In this document: positions 26,726 through 38,161 of the stretch, piece by piece
Layout of the letters: every line of letters begins with the position of its first letter
Position numbering within the stretch: position 1 is the first letter of the stretch
The notes under the pieces: model-generated
The model's input: only the letters and a program-made list of their open reading frames with translations
Database searches by the model: none
What the model was told of the DNA's origin: nothing
Source: Eubacterium sp.
Lineage (GTDB): Bacteria; Bacillota; Clostridia; Lachnospirales; Lachnospiraceae
NCBI GenBank assembly: GCA_024684035.1
Contig: JAIKXQ010000073.1
Span: 1 to 64,000, forward strand
DNA length: 64,000 bases
Reading direction: 5' to 3'
Made by a program: the position numbers and the translations under genes

Positions 26726-27388
26726 ATGCTGGACATTATCATCGTGGAAGATCACAAGGAGATCGCGGCTCTTTTGCTGGATTTCCTGCAGAATAGAAAC
26801 TACAGGGCGGAGGTCGCGTCCACCGGGGAGCGGGCGCTGGAGCTGTTCGAGGAACAGGGGGCGAAACTGATCATTCTGGATCTCATGCTGCCTGGATTAG
26901 ACGGCTTTTCGGTGTGCTCGAAGATCCGGGAAAATTCCAATGTGCACATTCTCATTGTGAGCGCCAGAGATACAAAGGAAGATAAGTTGAAGGGATTGAA
27001 TATCGGGGCAGACGATTTTATCGAGAAGCCCTATGACATCGATATTCTGCTGGCGAAGATTGATGGGATTTTCAAGCGCAAATACGGTGTCGATGAACTG
27101 CGGGATGCCAATATCGTGCTGAATATCGGAAAACAGAAGCTGGCCGTGGATGGGACGGAGGTGGAAGTCACTGCGAAGGAATTCGAGCTTCTGCGTCTCC
27201 TGATGGAGAACAAGGGAGTGAACCTGAAGAAGGAGTTTCTCTTTAATTCCATCTGGGGGTATGACAGTGATTCTGAGCAGCAGACACTGACGGTTCACAT
27301 CAAGCATCTGCGGGAAAAGATCGAAAAGGATCCGAAGCATCCGGTTCACATCATCACTCAGTGGGGAAAGGGATACCGCTATGAATAA
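26726..27388 (+). CDS. OmpR-family response regulator
   Basis: 220 residues. The receiver (1-120) has the acidic pair VEDHK, the phospho-acceptor Asp in LIILDLMLPG (about 52) and Lys in EKPYD. A winged helix DNA-binding domain follows (about 128-220; LTVHIKHLREKIEKD, GKGYRYE). Its ATG follows GGGGAGGAG. The stop overlaps the sensor kinase start by 8 bp, and an ABC exporter lies downstream, the layout of clostridial antimicrobial-peptide sensing modules. Its likely binding site is the TTAAG pair at 28770. Confidence 0.94.
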   Translation: MLDIIIVEDHKEIAALLLDFLQNRNYRAEVASTGERALELFEEQGAKLIILDLMLPGLDGFSVCSKIRENSNVHILIVSARDTKEDKLKGLNIGADDFIEKPYDIDILLAKIDGIFKRKYGVDELRDANIVLNIGKQKLAVDGTEVEVTAKEFELLRLLMENKGVNLKKEFLFNSIWGYDSDSEQQTLTVHIKHLREKIEKDPKHPVHIITQWGKGYRYE

Positions 27389-28715
27389 GTTCAGACGGGT
27401 GATGATTCTTATTCTTTTGTCAGAACTTCTCCTTTTTTTCGGGGCAAACTTCTATGTCGGGTACGGCGACAGCAAGTCCGGAAAGAATGCAGGAGACGGA
27501 GCTTATCGCGTGGAAATACAGCGGGCGCAGAAGGATATGGAGGTGTTTGCGGCTGAAACTACTGATCAGGAGTCGGACGTGTCGAAGTCAACCGGAGGAA
27601 CTCCGGTTTTGTCTGAAGGTGGGGACACACGGATCACAGCGCTTCCTCAGGAGCGGCTGGATGAAATCGCGGGGGACTATTCGTTGATCCTCGGGATTCG
27701 GCCTTTCGATGTGGAAGAACTGGTCAACGAGGAATACCGGGTGGAGGAAGTCGGGGGCGTGCTCTATCGCTTCGTCTACAGAACCGGCGGGAATAACAGT
27801 GTGGCGAAAAGTATGAACGTAGTGTTCGCAATGGTTTTTCTGCTGACGATGCTCGTACTGGTTTATATCCAGCGAAAGATTCTGGCGCCTTTTAACAGGA
27901 TGACCGGTGTCACGGAAGATCTGGCAAGGGGAAATCTTGCCATGCCTCTTTCGCAGGAAAAGAGCGGCTACTTCAAATCCTTTCTCTGGAGTATCGACAT
28001 GCTTCGGGAAAAACTGACAGATGACCGCACCAGGGAAATGGCGCTTCAGAAGGAGAAGAAAACCATTGTTCTCTCTCTGGCTCACGATATCAAGACGCCG
28101 CTGTCGGCTATCGATCTCTATGTAAAAGCCTTGTCGGAGAATCTCTATGACACTGGGGAGAAAAAAGAGGCTGCCCTTAAGGGAATTGAGAAAAACGCGG
28201 ATGAGATCAAGAAATATGTCAACGAGATTGTCACAGCTTCCAGAGAAGACTTCCTGGATCTGTCTGTAAAGATTGGAGAAATCTATCTTTCAGAGGTCTT
28301 AAAGCCGGTGACGAAGTACTATGCGGATAAACTGAATCTTCTGTCGATAAACTTTTCCATCGACGTGTACCAGGATGTACTGCTCTCCTGCGACGGATCC
28401 AGACTCATGGAGGCCATGCAGAACTGTATGGAGAATGCCATCAAATACGGAGACGGCAGAGAGATCCTCATCGGGATCGAAGAGGAAGAAAACTGTAAGC
28501 TCATTACCATTGAAAACTCCGGATGCAACCTGAGCGCGGAGGAAGAAGACTCTATCTTCGATTCTTTCTACCGTGGAAGCAACAGTCAGGGGATTCAGGG
28601 CAGCGGCCTCGGACTCTATATCTGCAGGGAGCTTCTGCGCGCGATGGGCGGCGAAGCCTACGCACGGATCGGGGAAGATCTTTTCCGGGTTACGCTTGTG
28701 GTGCCTATGGTTTAG
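27381..28715 (+). CDS. Sensor histidine kinase
   Basis: 444 residues. A transmembrane helix (8-25) is followed by about 115 extracellular residues, a second helix (about 152-172), a HAMP-like linker, the H-box LSLAHDIKTPLSAI, and an ATPase domain with N-box (ENAIKYGD) and GSGLGLYICREL. It should phosphorylate the overlapping response regulator. The large extracytoplasmic loop differs from the short-loop BceS sensors, so it may bind its ligand directly. Confidence 0.93.
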   Translation: MNKFRRVMILILLSELLLFFGANFYVGYGDSKSGKNAGDGAYRVEIQRAQKDMEVFAAETTDQESDVSKSTGGTPVLSEGGDTRITALPQERLDEIAGDYSLILGIRPFDVEELVNEEYRVEEVGGVLYRFVYRTGGNNSVAKSMNVVFAMVFLLTMLVLVYIQRKILAPFNRMTGVTEDLARGNLAMPLSQEKSGYFKSFLWSIDMLREKLTDDRTREMALQKEKKTIVLSLAHDIKTPLSAIDLYVKALSENLYDTGEKKEAALKGIEKNADEIKKYVNEIVTASREDFLDLSVKIGEIYLSEVLKPVTKYYADKLNLLSINFSIDVYQDVLLSCDGSRLMEAMQNCMENAIKYGDGREILIGIEEEENCKLITIENSGCNLSAEEEDSIFDSFYRGSNSQGIQGSGLGLYICRELLRAMGGEAYARIGEDLFRVTLVVPMV

Positions 28716-28769
28716 TATAACGGTTCTTAAATAACCCGGGCGAACGACGCACTGAAAAAATTCCGGGAC

Positions 28770-28785
28770 TTAAGGATTAGTTAAG
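28770..28785 (+). promoter_or_regulatory. Candidate response-regulator binding site
   Basis: TTAAG occurs twice with an 11-bp period (28770-28774 and 28781-28785), the spacing of OmpR-type dimer sites, about 75 bp before the ABC permease. It suggests direct control by the upstream regulator. Confidence 0.45.
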
Positions 28786-28860
28786 AATTGGAATGGTAGC
28801 ATATCCATATACCCGAGAGGTGATCGGGGCACTAGCAGAATTATGTAATAAAAGGGGACG

Positions 28861-31248
28861 GTGGACATGTATTTTACCATTTTGAAAAAAGATCTGAAGC
28901 GGAAACGAACCATGGCCGTGATCATTTTTTTGTTCACGGTGCTGGCGGCCTGCTTCGTGGCCAGCGGCATCAACAACGCCGTGACAGTAATGAACGGAAC
29001 GGACTATTTCTTTGAGAAAGCCGGGGTCAGCAACTTCGTCATCGTAGATGCGGGGGACGGAAAAGCGCTACGCGAGGAGATGAAAAAACTCTCCTGCGTG
29101 AAGGGAATCCGACAGGACCGGGTCATCATGGCTCAGACTTCCAATGTCTGGAAGGATGAGAAAAACGAGAAATCCGAGATGCTCCTCATTCAGTCGGTGT
29201 ACAGGGACGGCCTTCGCTACTTCGATCAGGACAATGAGCGGATCACTTCGGTGAAGAAGGGGGAAATCTACCTTCCACAGAAGATGATCGACAGTTTCGA
29301 AGTAAAGTGCGGCGACACGGTTCATTTAAAACAGAATGGCATCACGAAGGATCTGGTGCTGGCAGGTACCTTAAAGGACGCTGTCATGGGAGCTCCCATG
29401 ATGGGAGGATCCAGAGTTTTGATCAGCAAAGAAGACGAAAAGGACTTCGTGAAAGCTTCTGATCTCTCGGTGCCTCAGGGATCCATCTTCTATATTCAGA
29501 CCACGGATGCGGACGCCGTGACGGAGAGCTGCTCGGAAGTTCCTTCCATCATTCAGTGTCTGCCGGGGAGCACTCTCCGGCTGGCCTACATCATGAGTAT
29601 GATCGTAGCTATGAGCGTGCTGGCCATCAGCGTCTGTCTGATCCTGGTAGCTTTCGTCGTTCTCAAATATGTCATCGCGTTTTCCATCAACGAGGAGTTC
29701 CGGGAAATCGGTGTCATGAAAGCCATCGGAATTACGAACAGAAAGATCCGGAGCTTATTCGTCGTGAAGTACGCCTGTATAGCACTGGCGGGATCTGTGC
29801 TGGGCTTCTTCGCAAGCATTCCCTTCGGGAATCTGCAGATCGAGGCGATCTCAAAAAATATGGTGCTGGGAAATGACGGAGGAATCTGGCTCAATATCGG
29901 GGGGGCTGTTTTTGTGGCGCTGCTGATGGTGTCTCTGGCATACTTCTCTACAGCGAAGGTGAAGAAGTACACGCCGCTGGACGCCATTCGGAGCGGAGAG
30001 ACGGGAGAGCGGTACGGCAAGAAAACAAAGATGAAACTTTCCGGAAGCAGACTTGGCAACGCACACTTTCTGGCGTGGAACGACGTGCTCAGCTATCCGA
30101 AACGGTACATCACCATTATGATCTCCTTCGTGCTCTGTTCCGTTTTTACCTTCGGACTGGTGCTGATGGCGGACACCATGCGAAGTGACAAACTGGTGGA
30201 ATCCTTCGGAACAAGAGGTGATGTCTATCTGTTGCCGGAGTCCATCCGTGAGGATAATCAGAATAAGATCATTGAGGCAAACGCCGCAGGAATAGCCTGT
30301 GAAACAGATCCTTATGACGACTCAGCTCATGAGATCGGGAAAAAACTGAAAGAAAACGGTATGCCCGGGCGTGTCAGCATCGAGCTTTTCTACTCCTACA
30401 AGATTGAAATAAACGGAAAAAAGAAGAATGCTTTTTTCGAGAAAAATCCCTATGTGAAGATGACGGATTACAAGTATGAAGAGGGCACGGCGCCGAAATA
30501 TGCCGACGAGATCGCCATTACGGACAAGATCCGCAAGGAATATGGCGTCGGCATCGGCGACAAGGTTGTGGTGGAGTTCAACACGGGGAAAAAGACCTGT
30601 CTGATCACGGCGGTTCACACCACCATGAATCAGCTGGGAGACTGCTTCCTGCTTCACACCGACGCGCCCACAAGGCCGGAGGATGTGGACATGACGATGT
30701 TGTACCAGGTTTCCTTTGACGACAATCCTTCCTCTGCGGTGATTGATCAGCGGGTGGAGAAATTAAAAGAAATTTTTGATTCGGACAATATTATGAACGC
30801 CACGGATTATGTTGTGGACTGTATGAAATCGGCGGATACCATGGATGCGGTGACCATGCTGCTTCTTGTCATCACTCTTCTGGTGGTTGTACTGGTAGCG
30901 ATTCTGATGGAGCGATCCTTCATTGCGGATGAGGAAGGAAGTATCGCGGTGCTCAGGGCCATCGGCTTTTCGGAGAGAGCAGTCATCCGGTGGCACGTCT
31001 GCCGCTTTATGATCGTGGCCGTAATCTCGGAGGTGGTGGCGGTTATTTTTACCCTTCCGGTGACCCATCTCTGGACAGATCCCATCTGGTCCATGATGGG
31101 ACAGACAAAGGTGGAATATAACTTCAAGCCGCTGTCTATGTTCGTGATTTATCCGGGTATTATCCTGGGTTGTACACTGGCCGCGGCTCTTGGAACAGCC
31201 GTTTACACGAGGAGGATCAAGGCGGCGGATGTGGTAAATATCGAGTGA
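28861..31248 (+). CDS. FtsX-type ABC transporter permease
   Basis: 795 residues. One N-terminal transmembrane helix, a large extracellular region, three helices of the first FtsX domain (about 240-380, with the EFREIGVMKAIGI motif), a second soluble region, then a second FtsX block (about 660-790, SIAVLRAIGFSERAV). Such MacB/BceB-like permeases move peptides or lipids or remove antimicrobials with an ABC ATPase. Partner ATPase is 184 nt downstream, separated by a dispersed-repeat copy that contains a terminator-like hairpin. GGGGACGGTGG precedes ATG 28861. Confidence 0.9.
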   Translation: MDMYFTILKKDLKRKRTMAVIIFLFTVLAACFVASGINNAVTVMNGTDYFFEKAGVSNFVIVDAGDGKALREEMKKLSCVKGIRQDRVIMAQTSNVWKDEKNEKSEMLLIQSVYRDGLRYFDQDNERITSVKKGEIYLPQKMIDSFEVKCGDTVHLKQNGITKDLVLAGTLKDAVMGAPMMGGSRVLISKEDEKDFVKASDLSVPQGSIFYIQTTDADAVTESCSEVPSIIQCLPGSTLRLAYIMSMIVAMSVLAISVCLILVAFVVLKYVIAFSINEEFREIGVMKAIGITNRKIRSLFVVKYACIALAGSVLGFFASIPFGNLQIEAISKNMVLGNDGGIWLNIGGAVFVALLMVSLAYFSTAKVKKYTPLDAIRSGETGERYGKKTKMKLSGSRLGNAHFLAWNDVLSYPKRYITIMISFVLCSVFTFGLVLMADTMRSDKLVESFGTRGDVYLLPESIREDNQNKIIEANAAGIACETDPYDDSAHEIGKKLKENGMPGRVSIELFYSYKIEINGKKKNAFFEKNPYVKMTDYKYEEGTAPKYADEIAITDKIRKEYGVGIGDKVVVEFNTGKKTCLITAVHTTMNQLGDCFLLHTDAPTRPEDVDMTMLYQVSFDDNPSSAVIDQRVEKLKEIFDSDNIMNATDYVVDCMKSADTMDAVTMLLLVITLLVVVLVAILMERSFIADEEGSIAVLRAIGFSERAVIRWHVCRFMIVAVISEVVAVIFTLPVTHLWTDPIWSMMGQTKVEYNFKPLSMFVIYPGIILGCTLAAALGTAVYTRRIKAADVVNIE

Positions 31249-31316
31249 TAGTGTCCGGAGTATGGACAGAGACGTCCATCCGGTTTCGGAGAGATATGCG
31301 CGATGAGTGATCTTAG

Positions 31317-31407
31317 AAAACGCTCCGCTTAGATGCGCACTCGCGCGATATGTAGATGCGTTGCATCCGCGCTCGGCGCGAGAATGTCGCTAGCGACATT
31401 CTTTTTT
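31317..31407 (+). repeat. Dispersed repeat, copy 2 (tail module inside the ABC operon)
   Basis: AAAACGCTCCGCTTAGATGCGC through a perfect GAATGTCGC-TA-GCGACATTC hairpin and six T. It is nearly identical to the 3' part of copy 3 at 38.0 kb but lacks the GTCTCATAGG hairpin. It sits between permease and ATPase. Confidence 0.85.
31382..31407 (+). terminator. Terminator-like hairpin within repeat copy 2
   Basis: Perfect 9-bp stem with a two-base loop followed by TTTTTT in the sense direction. It may attenuate transcription from the permease into the ATPase gene; readthrough is unknown. Confidence 0.55.
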
Positions 31408-31432
31408 AAATACAGAAAGGAAGAATATAAAA

Positions 31433-32197
31433 ATGGCAAGTGTACTGGCGGTACAGAATCTGTGCAAGACATATGTGGTAGATAAGAGACAGAACAATGT
31501 TCTGAAGAATGTGAATTTTAATATCGAAGAAGGAGACATGGTGGCGATCATGGGACCTTCCGGCTCCGGCAAGTCCACACTGCTCTATGCGGTGTCCGGT
31601 ATGGATCGCCCCACCAGTGGGGAGATTGTTTTTTCCGGAGAGCGTATGCAGGAATTCAGCGAGAAGAAACTGGCGCAGCTGCGGCTCACAAGGATGGGTT
31701 TCATTTTTCAGCAGATGTATATGTTGAAGAATCTGACGATCCTGGATAACGTGCTTTTGCCGGCCATGGAGAACAGGGAGGCGAAGCTGTCCCGGAAGGA
31801 GAAGACGGAGCGTGCAAAAGAGCTGCTCCGCAAGATGTCCATCATCGACGTGGCGGACAATGACATCAATGAGGTATCCGGCGGTCAGCTTCAGAGAGCC
31901 TGCATCGCCAGAAGTATCATCAACAATCCTAAGATTCTCTTTGCGGATGAGCCCACAGGCGCATTGAACAGGGCGGCTTCCAACGACGTCATGGATGTGA
32001 TGGAGCGGTTGAATAAGGAAGGTACCACCATCATGATGGTCACCCACGACGCGAAGGTAGCGGCCAGATGTAAGCGGGTTCTCTACCTCGTGGACGGAAG
32101 CATCGTCGGAGAGTACAGGGCTCCGGAAGATGAAAGCTTAAGCCGTACGGACCGGGAGAGAAGACTGAATAACTGGCTCATGGAGCAGGGGTGGTGA
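31433..32197 (+). CDS. ABC transporter ATP-binding protein (LolD/MacB type)
   Basis: 254 residues. Walker A GPSGSGKST (about 42-50), Q-loop FIFQQ, signature VSGGQLQRACIARS, Walker B ILFADEPTGALN and the H-loop VTHD are all intact. The about 20 residues beyond the usual end are charged. It should power the FtsX permease encoded upstream. AAAGGAAG lies 10 nt before ATG 31433. Confidence 0.94.
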   Translation: MASVLAVQNLCKTYVVDKRQNNVLKNVNFNIEEGDMVAIMGPSGSGKSTLLYAVSGMDRPTSGEIVFSGERMQEFSEKKLAQLRLTRMGFIFQQMYMLKNLTILDNVLLPAMENREAKLSRKEKTERAKELLRKMSIIDVADNDINEVSGGQLQRACIARSIINNPKILFADEPTGALNRAASNDVMDVMERLNKEGTTIMMVTHDAKVAARCKRVLYLVDGSIVGEYRAPEDESLSRTDRERRLNNWLMEQGW

Positions 32198-32222
32198 CAA
32201 CGGGAATTCTTTAATATATAAT
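32194..32222 (+). promoter_or_regulatory. Promoter of degV
   Basis: GTGACA (32194-32199), 17-bp spacer, TATAAT (32217-32222). The -35 overlaps the end of the ATPase gene. The 155-nt leader contains complementary GGGAGAT/ATCTCCC arms. Confidence 0.65.
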
Positions 32223-32377
32223 AGGGAGATACGAAGTGATACAGGACAGGATGTATTGCGGCAACAGCGTGATCTCCCTGCAGGGTGAAAGGCCTGGAAG
32301 TGAACAACGACGGGATACGCTGCGATCGAATAGAATGACCGGGCAGAGCGCCGGTCAGAACTATGGAGGAAGAAAAT

Positions 32378-33271
32378 ATGTTTCAGGTATTTGTAGATTC
32401 AGCAGCGAATATCCCGGCGACGATTGTCAAGGAATACGGAATTCACGTGATCTCATTTGTAAATATGGTCAACGGAGAACCTCTCGTCTGCTTCAATCCG
32501 GATCTGACGGAGGAGCAGGAGCGTGAAGAGGGACGTAAGTATTACGACGCGATTCGCCAGGGAGCGGAAGTGAAAACTTCGCTGATCAGTACCGGTACCT
32601 TTGAAGATGAGTTTCGTCCGGTGTTGGAGGCCGGTGAGGATATCATCTATTTCAGCCTCAGTCACGGAATCAGCGGAAACTACAATGCGGCAAGGATTGC
32701 GGTGGAAGAGCTTGCTGAAGAATTTCCGGAGCGGAAAATCCGGCTGGTGGATTCACTGAACGCATCTCTTGCCCAGGGAATTCTCGGAATCTATGCGGTG
32801 GAGATGAGAGAGAAGGGAGAGGACATCGACACCATTGCAGACCGTCTGCAGGAATATGCGCACAAGATGAACGGACTCTTTACGGTGGAAGATCTGAAAT
32901 ACCTCTCCAGAACAGGAAGACTGAGTAACGCAAAAGCTTTCGTTGGTAATATTCTCGGCATCAAGCCTATTCTCAAGGGAAGCAAAGAGGGTGTCATTGT
33001 GGCTTTTCAGAAGGTTCGCACCAGAAAGAGATCGCTTGCCACGATCATTGACCTGGTTGTAAAGAATATCGAGAATCCGGAGGATCAGATCATCGGTATT
33101 GCCCATGCGGACTGCTATGAGGAATCTCTCTACGTAATGGAGCAGATTCAGGAAAAGGTAAAGGTTCGCCGGTTCATCAATACTTCCTATGATTACTGCA
33201 CAGGTTCCCATGTGGGTCCCGGAACGATTGCTCTGTTCTTTATGGCAAAGGACAGAGAACTGGATCAGTAA
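32378..33271 (+). CDS. DegV-family fatty-acid-binding protein
   Basis: About 297 residues from ATG 32378, preceded by GGAGGAAG; the track begins five residues earlier. VDSAANIPATIVKEYGI, the serine-rich STGTFEDEF and SLSHGISGNYNAA, and the YLSRTGRLSNAKA block are typical DegV. Family members bind long-chain fatty acids; FakB proteins hand them to the FakA kinase for phosphorylation. No fakA is adjacent. GSHVGPGTIALFF near the end is the conserved C-terminal segment. Confidence 0.92.
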   Translation: MFQVFVDSAANIPATIVKEYGIHVISFVNMVNGEPLVCFNPDLTEEQEREEGRKYYDAIRQGAEVKTSLISTGTFEDEFRPVLEAGEDIIYFSLSHGISGNYNAARIAVEELAEEFPERKIRLVDSLNASLAQGILGIYAVEMREKGEDIDTIADRLQEYAHKMNGLFTVEDLKYLSRTGRLSNAKAFVGNILGIKPILKGSKEGVIVAFQKVRTRKRSLATIIDLVVKNIENPEDQIIGIAHADCYEESLYVMEQIQEKVKVRRFINTSYDYCTGSHVGPGTIALFFMAKDRELDQ

Positions 33272-33301
33272 TAACAATCAGCTTTTTTACGAAAAAACAG
33301 T

Positions 33302-33335
33302 GACGCTTTCACACAAGGTGGAGGCGTCTTTTTTT
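33302..33335 (+). terminator. Terminator of degV
   Basis: GACGCTTTCAC and GTGGAGGCGTC pair with G-U and an A-A mismatch permitted, followed by a T-run. Confidence 0.65.
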
Positions 33336-35528
<2,193 letters not shown>

Positions 35529-35844
35529 AAAAAATCCTATATGTAGACTCCCATAAGGCGCGTACCCCGGTTCATCCGGGCCGGGGCGCATCAAACAAGA
35601 AAGAAACTCTCATAGTAACTATGGCCGCGGAAACGGTCTGCCCGGGCAAAAGGGCAGGCAGGAATCCGCGGCTGCTTTGTTTTGTAGCATAAAAAATGTC
35701 TCGGCATGCTCTATGAGACAGGCCGGTAGTCTGGTCGCTGCTCTCATTTGCATCCACGCACGGGATGAGATATACTTTTATGAATAATAGTTGAAACGGG
35801 GGATAGCATACGTAAATTGATAAAGGGACTTAACGGGGGAAAGA
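35529..35844 (+). other. Structured intergenic region
   Basis: No ORF. It holds a hairpin with CCCCGG/CCGGGG arms (about 35558-35587), a nested GCCGCGGA / CTGCCC...GGGCAG / TCCGCGGC structure (35624-35672) trailed by TGCTTTGTTTT, and a degenerate short form of the dispersed repeat (GTCTC...ATGAGAC, 35698-35719). The nested structure probably terminates the esterase transcript; no riboswitch class was recognised. Confidence 0.4.
35624..35685 (+). terminator. Nested stem-loop, probable esterase terminator
   Basis: Outer 8-bp stem GCCGCGGA/TCCGCGGC, inner 6-bp stem CTGCCC/GGGCAG, then TGCTTTGTTTT. Confidence 0.5.
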
Positions 35845-36711
35845 ATGAAGCACGCATATATGATTATTGCCCATAAAAATGACGTGACTTTTTCGACATT
35901 GCTCAGGATGCTGGATCATCCGGACAATGACATCTTTATCCATTTTGATGCGAAGGTAAAAGATTTCGGAACGGAGGAAATGCAGAAAATCAGAAATTCT
36001 CTGAGCCATGCAGGGATCTGTTTTACCAGGCGTACTTCTGTGATATGGGGAGGATACTCACAGATTCGGAGTGAACTGATCCTTCTGGAAGCGGCTGTGG
36101 GACATGGTCACTATGATTACTATCATCTGATCTCCGGACAGGATCTGCCGATTCAGTCAACAGAAGAAATCAACAGTTTTTTTGAGAAAAACAATGGAAA
36201 ACAGTTCATAGAAACATTTTCTTTGAGCGAAGCCTGTATGGACCGGGTGAAGTATTTTTACTTCGCCCAGGAGAGAATGGGAAGAAAAGAGCTGAAAGAT
36301 CTGGGATTGTTCCTGAAGCTGATCATGAAGGCAACCTACGTGATTCAGAACAGACTTAAACTCTACCGGAACCGGAAGATCAGGTTCATGAGAGGAGCCA
36401 ACTGGTTTTCAATTACCCACGAGTTGGCGGAATACATTCTGGAGAACCGGAAGTGGATTAGAAAGACTTTCCGCTGGACCAGATGCTGTGATGAAGTCTT
36501 TTTGCAGACCCTGATTCATAACACAAGATTTGAAGATCAGATCTCCGAACAAGGATATCTTCGATGCATTGACTGGGATCGCGGCATGCCTTACATCTGG
36601 AAACGGGAAGATCAGGATTATCTGCAGAAGAGCCCGATGTTGTTTGCCAGGAAATTTGACAGCAATGTAGATCCGGACATCGTTGAAAAAATCTGTGAGG
36701 CATATGGTTAA
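35845..36711 (+). CDS. GT14-family (core-2/I-branching type) glycosyltransferase
   Basis: 288 residues, no signal peptide. MKHAYMIIAHKND, IFIHFDAKVKD, SVIWGGYSQIRSEL, YYHLISGQDLPIQ and MRGANWFSITHELAEYI match bacterial members of the beta-1,6-N-acetylglucosaminyltransferase-like family. The catalytic Glu is probably near the CDEVFLQT segment. It likely builds a cell-surface or exopolysaccharide glycan, though no other glycan genes are adjacent. ATG 35845 follows CGGGGGAAAG. Confidence 0.88.
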   Translation: MKHAYMIIAHKNDVTFSTLLRMLDHPDNDIFIHFDAKVKDFGTEEMQKIRNSLSHAGICFTRRTSVIWGGYSQIRSELILLEAAVGHGHYDYYHLISGQDLPIQSTEEINSFFEKNNGKQFIETFSLSEACMDRVKYFYFAQERMGRKELKDLGLFLKLIMKATYVIQNRLKLYRNRKIRFMRGANWFSITHELAEYILENRKWIRKTFRWTRCCDEVFLQTLIHNTRFEDQISEQGYLRCIDWDRGMPYIWKREDQDYLQKSPMLFARKFDSNVDPDIVEKICEAYG

Positions 36712-36728
36712 TATAAAAGATAGTGTCC

Positions 36729-36757
36729 TTGTGAGATAAAGTAGGGTATACTATAAA
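36729..36757 (+). promoter_or_regulatory. Promoter of the lipoprotein gene
   Basis: TTGTGA (36729-36734), 17-bp spacer, TATAAA (36752-36757), about 60 nt before ATG 36817. Confidence 0.6.
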
Positions 36758-36816
36758 CAGGAAGGAAAGTTTATCATTTTTTGATAGCAAAGCTTTATGA
36801 CAGGGAGACAATAATT

Positions 36817-37881
36817 ATGAGAAAAAGAATGAAGACTTTAACAGCAGCACTGTGCCTGGGACTTGTTTTTTCCATGATGGCAGGTTGTACATCGTCAACT
36901 GCAAGCGACAGGAAGCCGGCTACAAAATCGGAGTCCTCTGAGTCCTCTGATAAGGATACGAAAAAGAAAGCAGAGCCGACAGAGTCGCTGAAAGAAGCAA
37001 AGGCCAATTCAGATAAGGTGGCAGAAGCTCTCAAGAAGACGGAAGCGCTGAAGAACAAGACAGATAATGGCGATCAGGACGGCAAAGATGATAAAGACGG
37101 TGAGGATAAGCCGGATACAAAGAAAAAGTCAGGCGGAAAAGTAACCGTGGATGAGCAGGTGCTCCTGGATCAGGATGGCGTCAAGGTTACGGCTCTTGAA
37201 TACACCACAGGTGATTACATGGGAGACGGAATCAAGCTCCGCATCGAGAACAATACAGACAAATCTCTGAGACTCGCCGCCGATGCGCTGATCGTAAACG
37301 AGTGCATGATCAACAGCATGCTTGCCGTGGAGGTGGCTCCCGGAAAGAAGGCGAACGAGACCATGTATCTCTCCAAGACAGATCTGGAGGCAGCCGGTAT
37401 CACAGAGGTCGGCCAGGTAGAAGTTTATTTCCGCGGTTATGATGAGGATACCTACGACACCATTGTAAAATCCGACTGCGTCACGATCCGTACATCTGCT
37501 TACGACCGTATGGATACAAAGGTAGATGATTCCGGTGATGAAATCTACAATGCAAACGGAATCCGGATCGTCTGCAAGTCATTGGGTGAGAGCAATGAGT
37601 TTTCATCAAAGATCCTTCTCTACATGGAGAATACATCCGACAAAAAAGTTACCATCAGCGCGGACGACGTATCCATCGACGGAACAATGACGAGAGCGTA
37701 TATGGCATCTGAAGTTTATGCCGGCAGGAGACGTTTTGATGGAATTATGTTCCTCGCTTCAAATCTTGAGGAGAATAACATCGAGAAGATCGAGAACGTG
37801 GAACTCAAATTCAAGATCTATGATACGGAAACTTATGAAACTATCGCTGAGACAGACACGATTAAGCTGCTGGCGAAGTAA
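36817..37881 (+). CDS. Lipoprotein with two tandem beta domains
   Basis: About 354 residues from ATG 36817 (CAGGGAG upstream). The signal peptide ends at a lipobox Cys (MMAGC, about residue 24). A Lys/Asp/Ser-rich linker follows, then two domains of about 120 residues that resemble each other: QDGVKVTALEY...IKLRIENNTDKSL and NANGIRIVCKSL...ILLYMENTSDKKV, each ending ETYxTI...SD or ETD. This is an internal duplication of a DUF-type beta sandwich found in clostridial lipoproteins. Its role is unknown. Confidence 0.75.
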   Translation: MRKRMKTLTAALCLGLVFSMMAGCTSSTASDRKPATKSESSESSDKDTKKKAEPTESLKEAKANSDKVAEALKKTEALKNKTDNGDQDGKDDKDGEDKPDTKKKSGGKVTVDEQVLLDQDGVKVTALEYTTGDYMGDGIKLRIENNTDKSLRLAADALIVNECMINSMLAVEVAPGKKANETMYLSKTDLEAAGITEVGQVEVYFRGYDEDTYDTIVKSDCVTIRTSAYDRMDTKVDDSGDEIYNANGIRIVCKSLGESNEFSSKILLYMENTSDKKVTISADDVSIDGTMTRAYMASEVYAGRRRFDGIMFLASNLEENNIEKIENVELKFKIYDTETYETIAETDTIKLLAK

Positions 37882-37966
37882 TTCAGCAACAATAAAGTCG
37901 AATATCTGTATAGAAAAGCTTACCGCCAAAGGCAAGGTGCAAAAATACAGCAAATAACGAATGATG

Positions 37967-38004
37967 AAGCCCCGTACCACTCAAAAAGTGGTTGCGGGGC
38001 TTTT
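37967..38004 (+). terminator. Terminator of the lipoprotein gene
   Basis: AAGCCCCGTACCACT and AGTGGTTGCGGGGCTT pair (15 bp with one mismatch) over CAAAA, then TTTTC. A dispersed-repeat copy follows within a few bases. Confidence 0.85.
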
Positions 38005-38008
38005 CTGA

Positions 38009-38134
38009 TCTCATAGGAAATTCCTCAGAATTTCCCATGAGACAAAACGCTCCGCTTAGATGCGCACTCGCGCGATATGTAGATGCGTTGCATCCGCGCT
38101 CGGCGCGAGAATGTCGCTAGCGACATTCTTTTTT
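38009..38134 (+). repeat. Dispersed repeat, copy 3 (full-length type)
   Basis: Hairpin TCTCATAGGAAATTC/GAATTTCCCATGAGA, then CAAAACGCTCCGCTTAGATGCGC, an ACTCGCGCG...CGGCGCGAG arm pair enclosing GATGCGTTGCATC, and the GAATGTCGC-TA-GCGACATTC terminator hairpin. It directly follows the lipoprotein terminator. Confidence 0.9.
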
Positions 38135-38161
38135 AAAGAATGGAGGATGACTATGCTGTGT

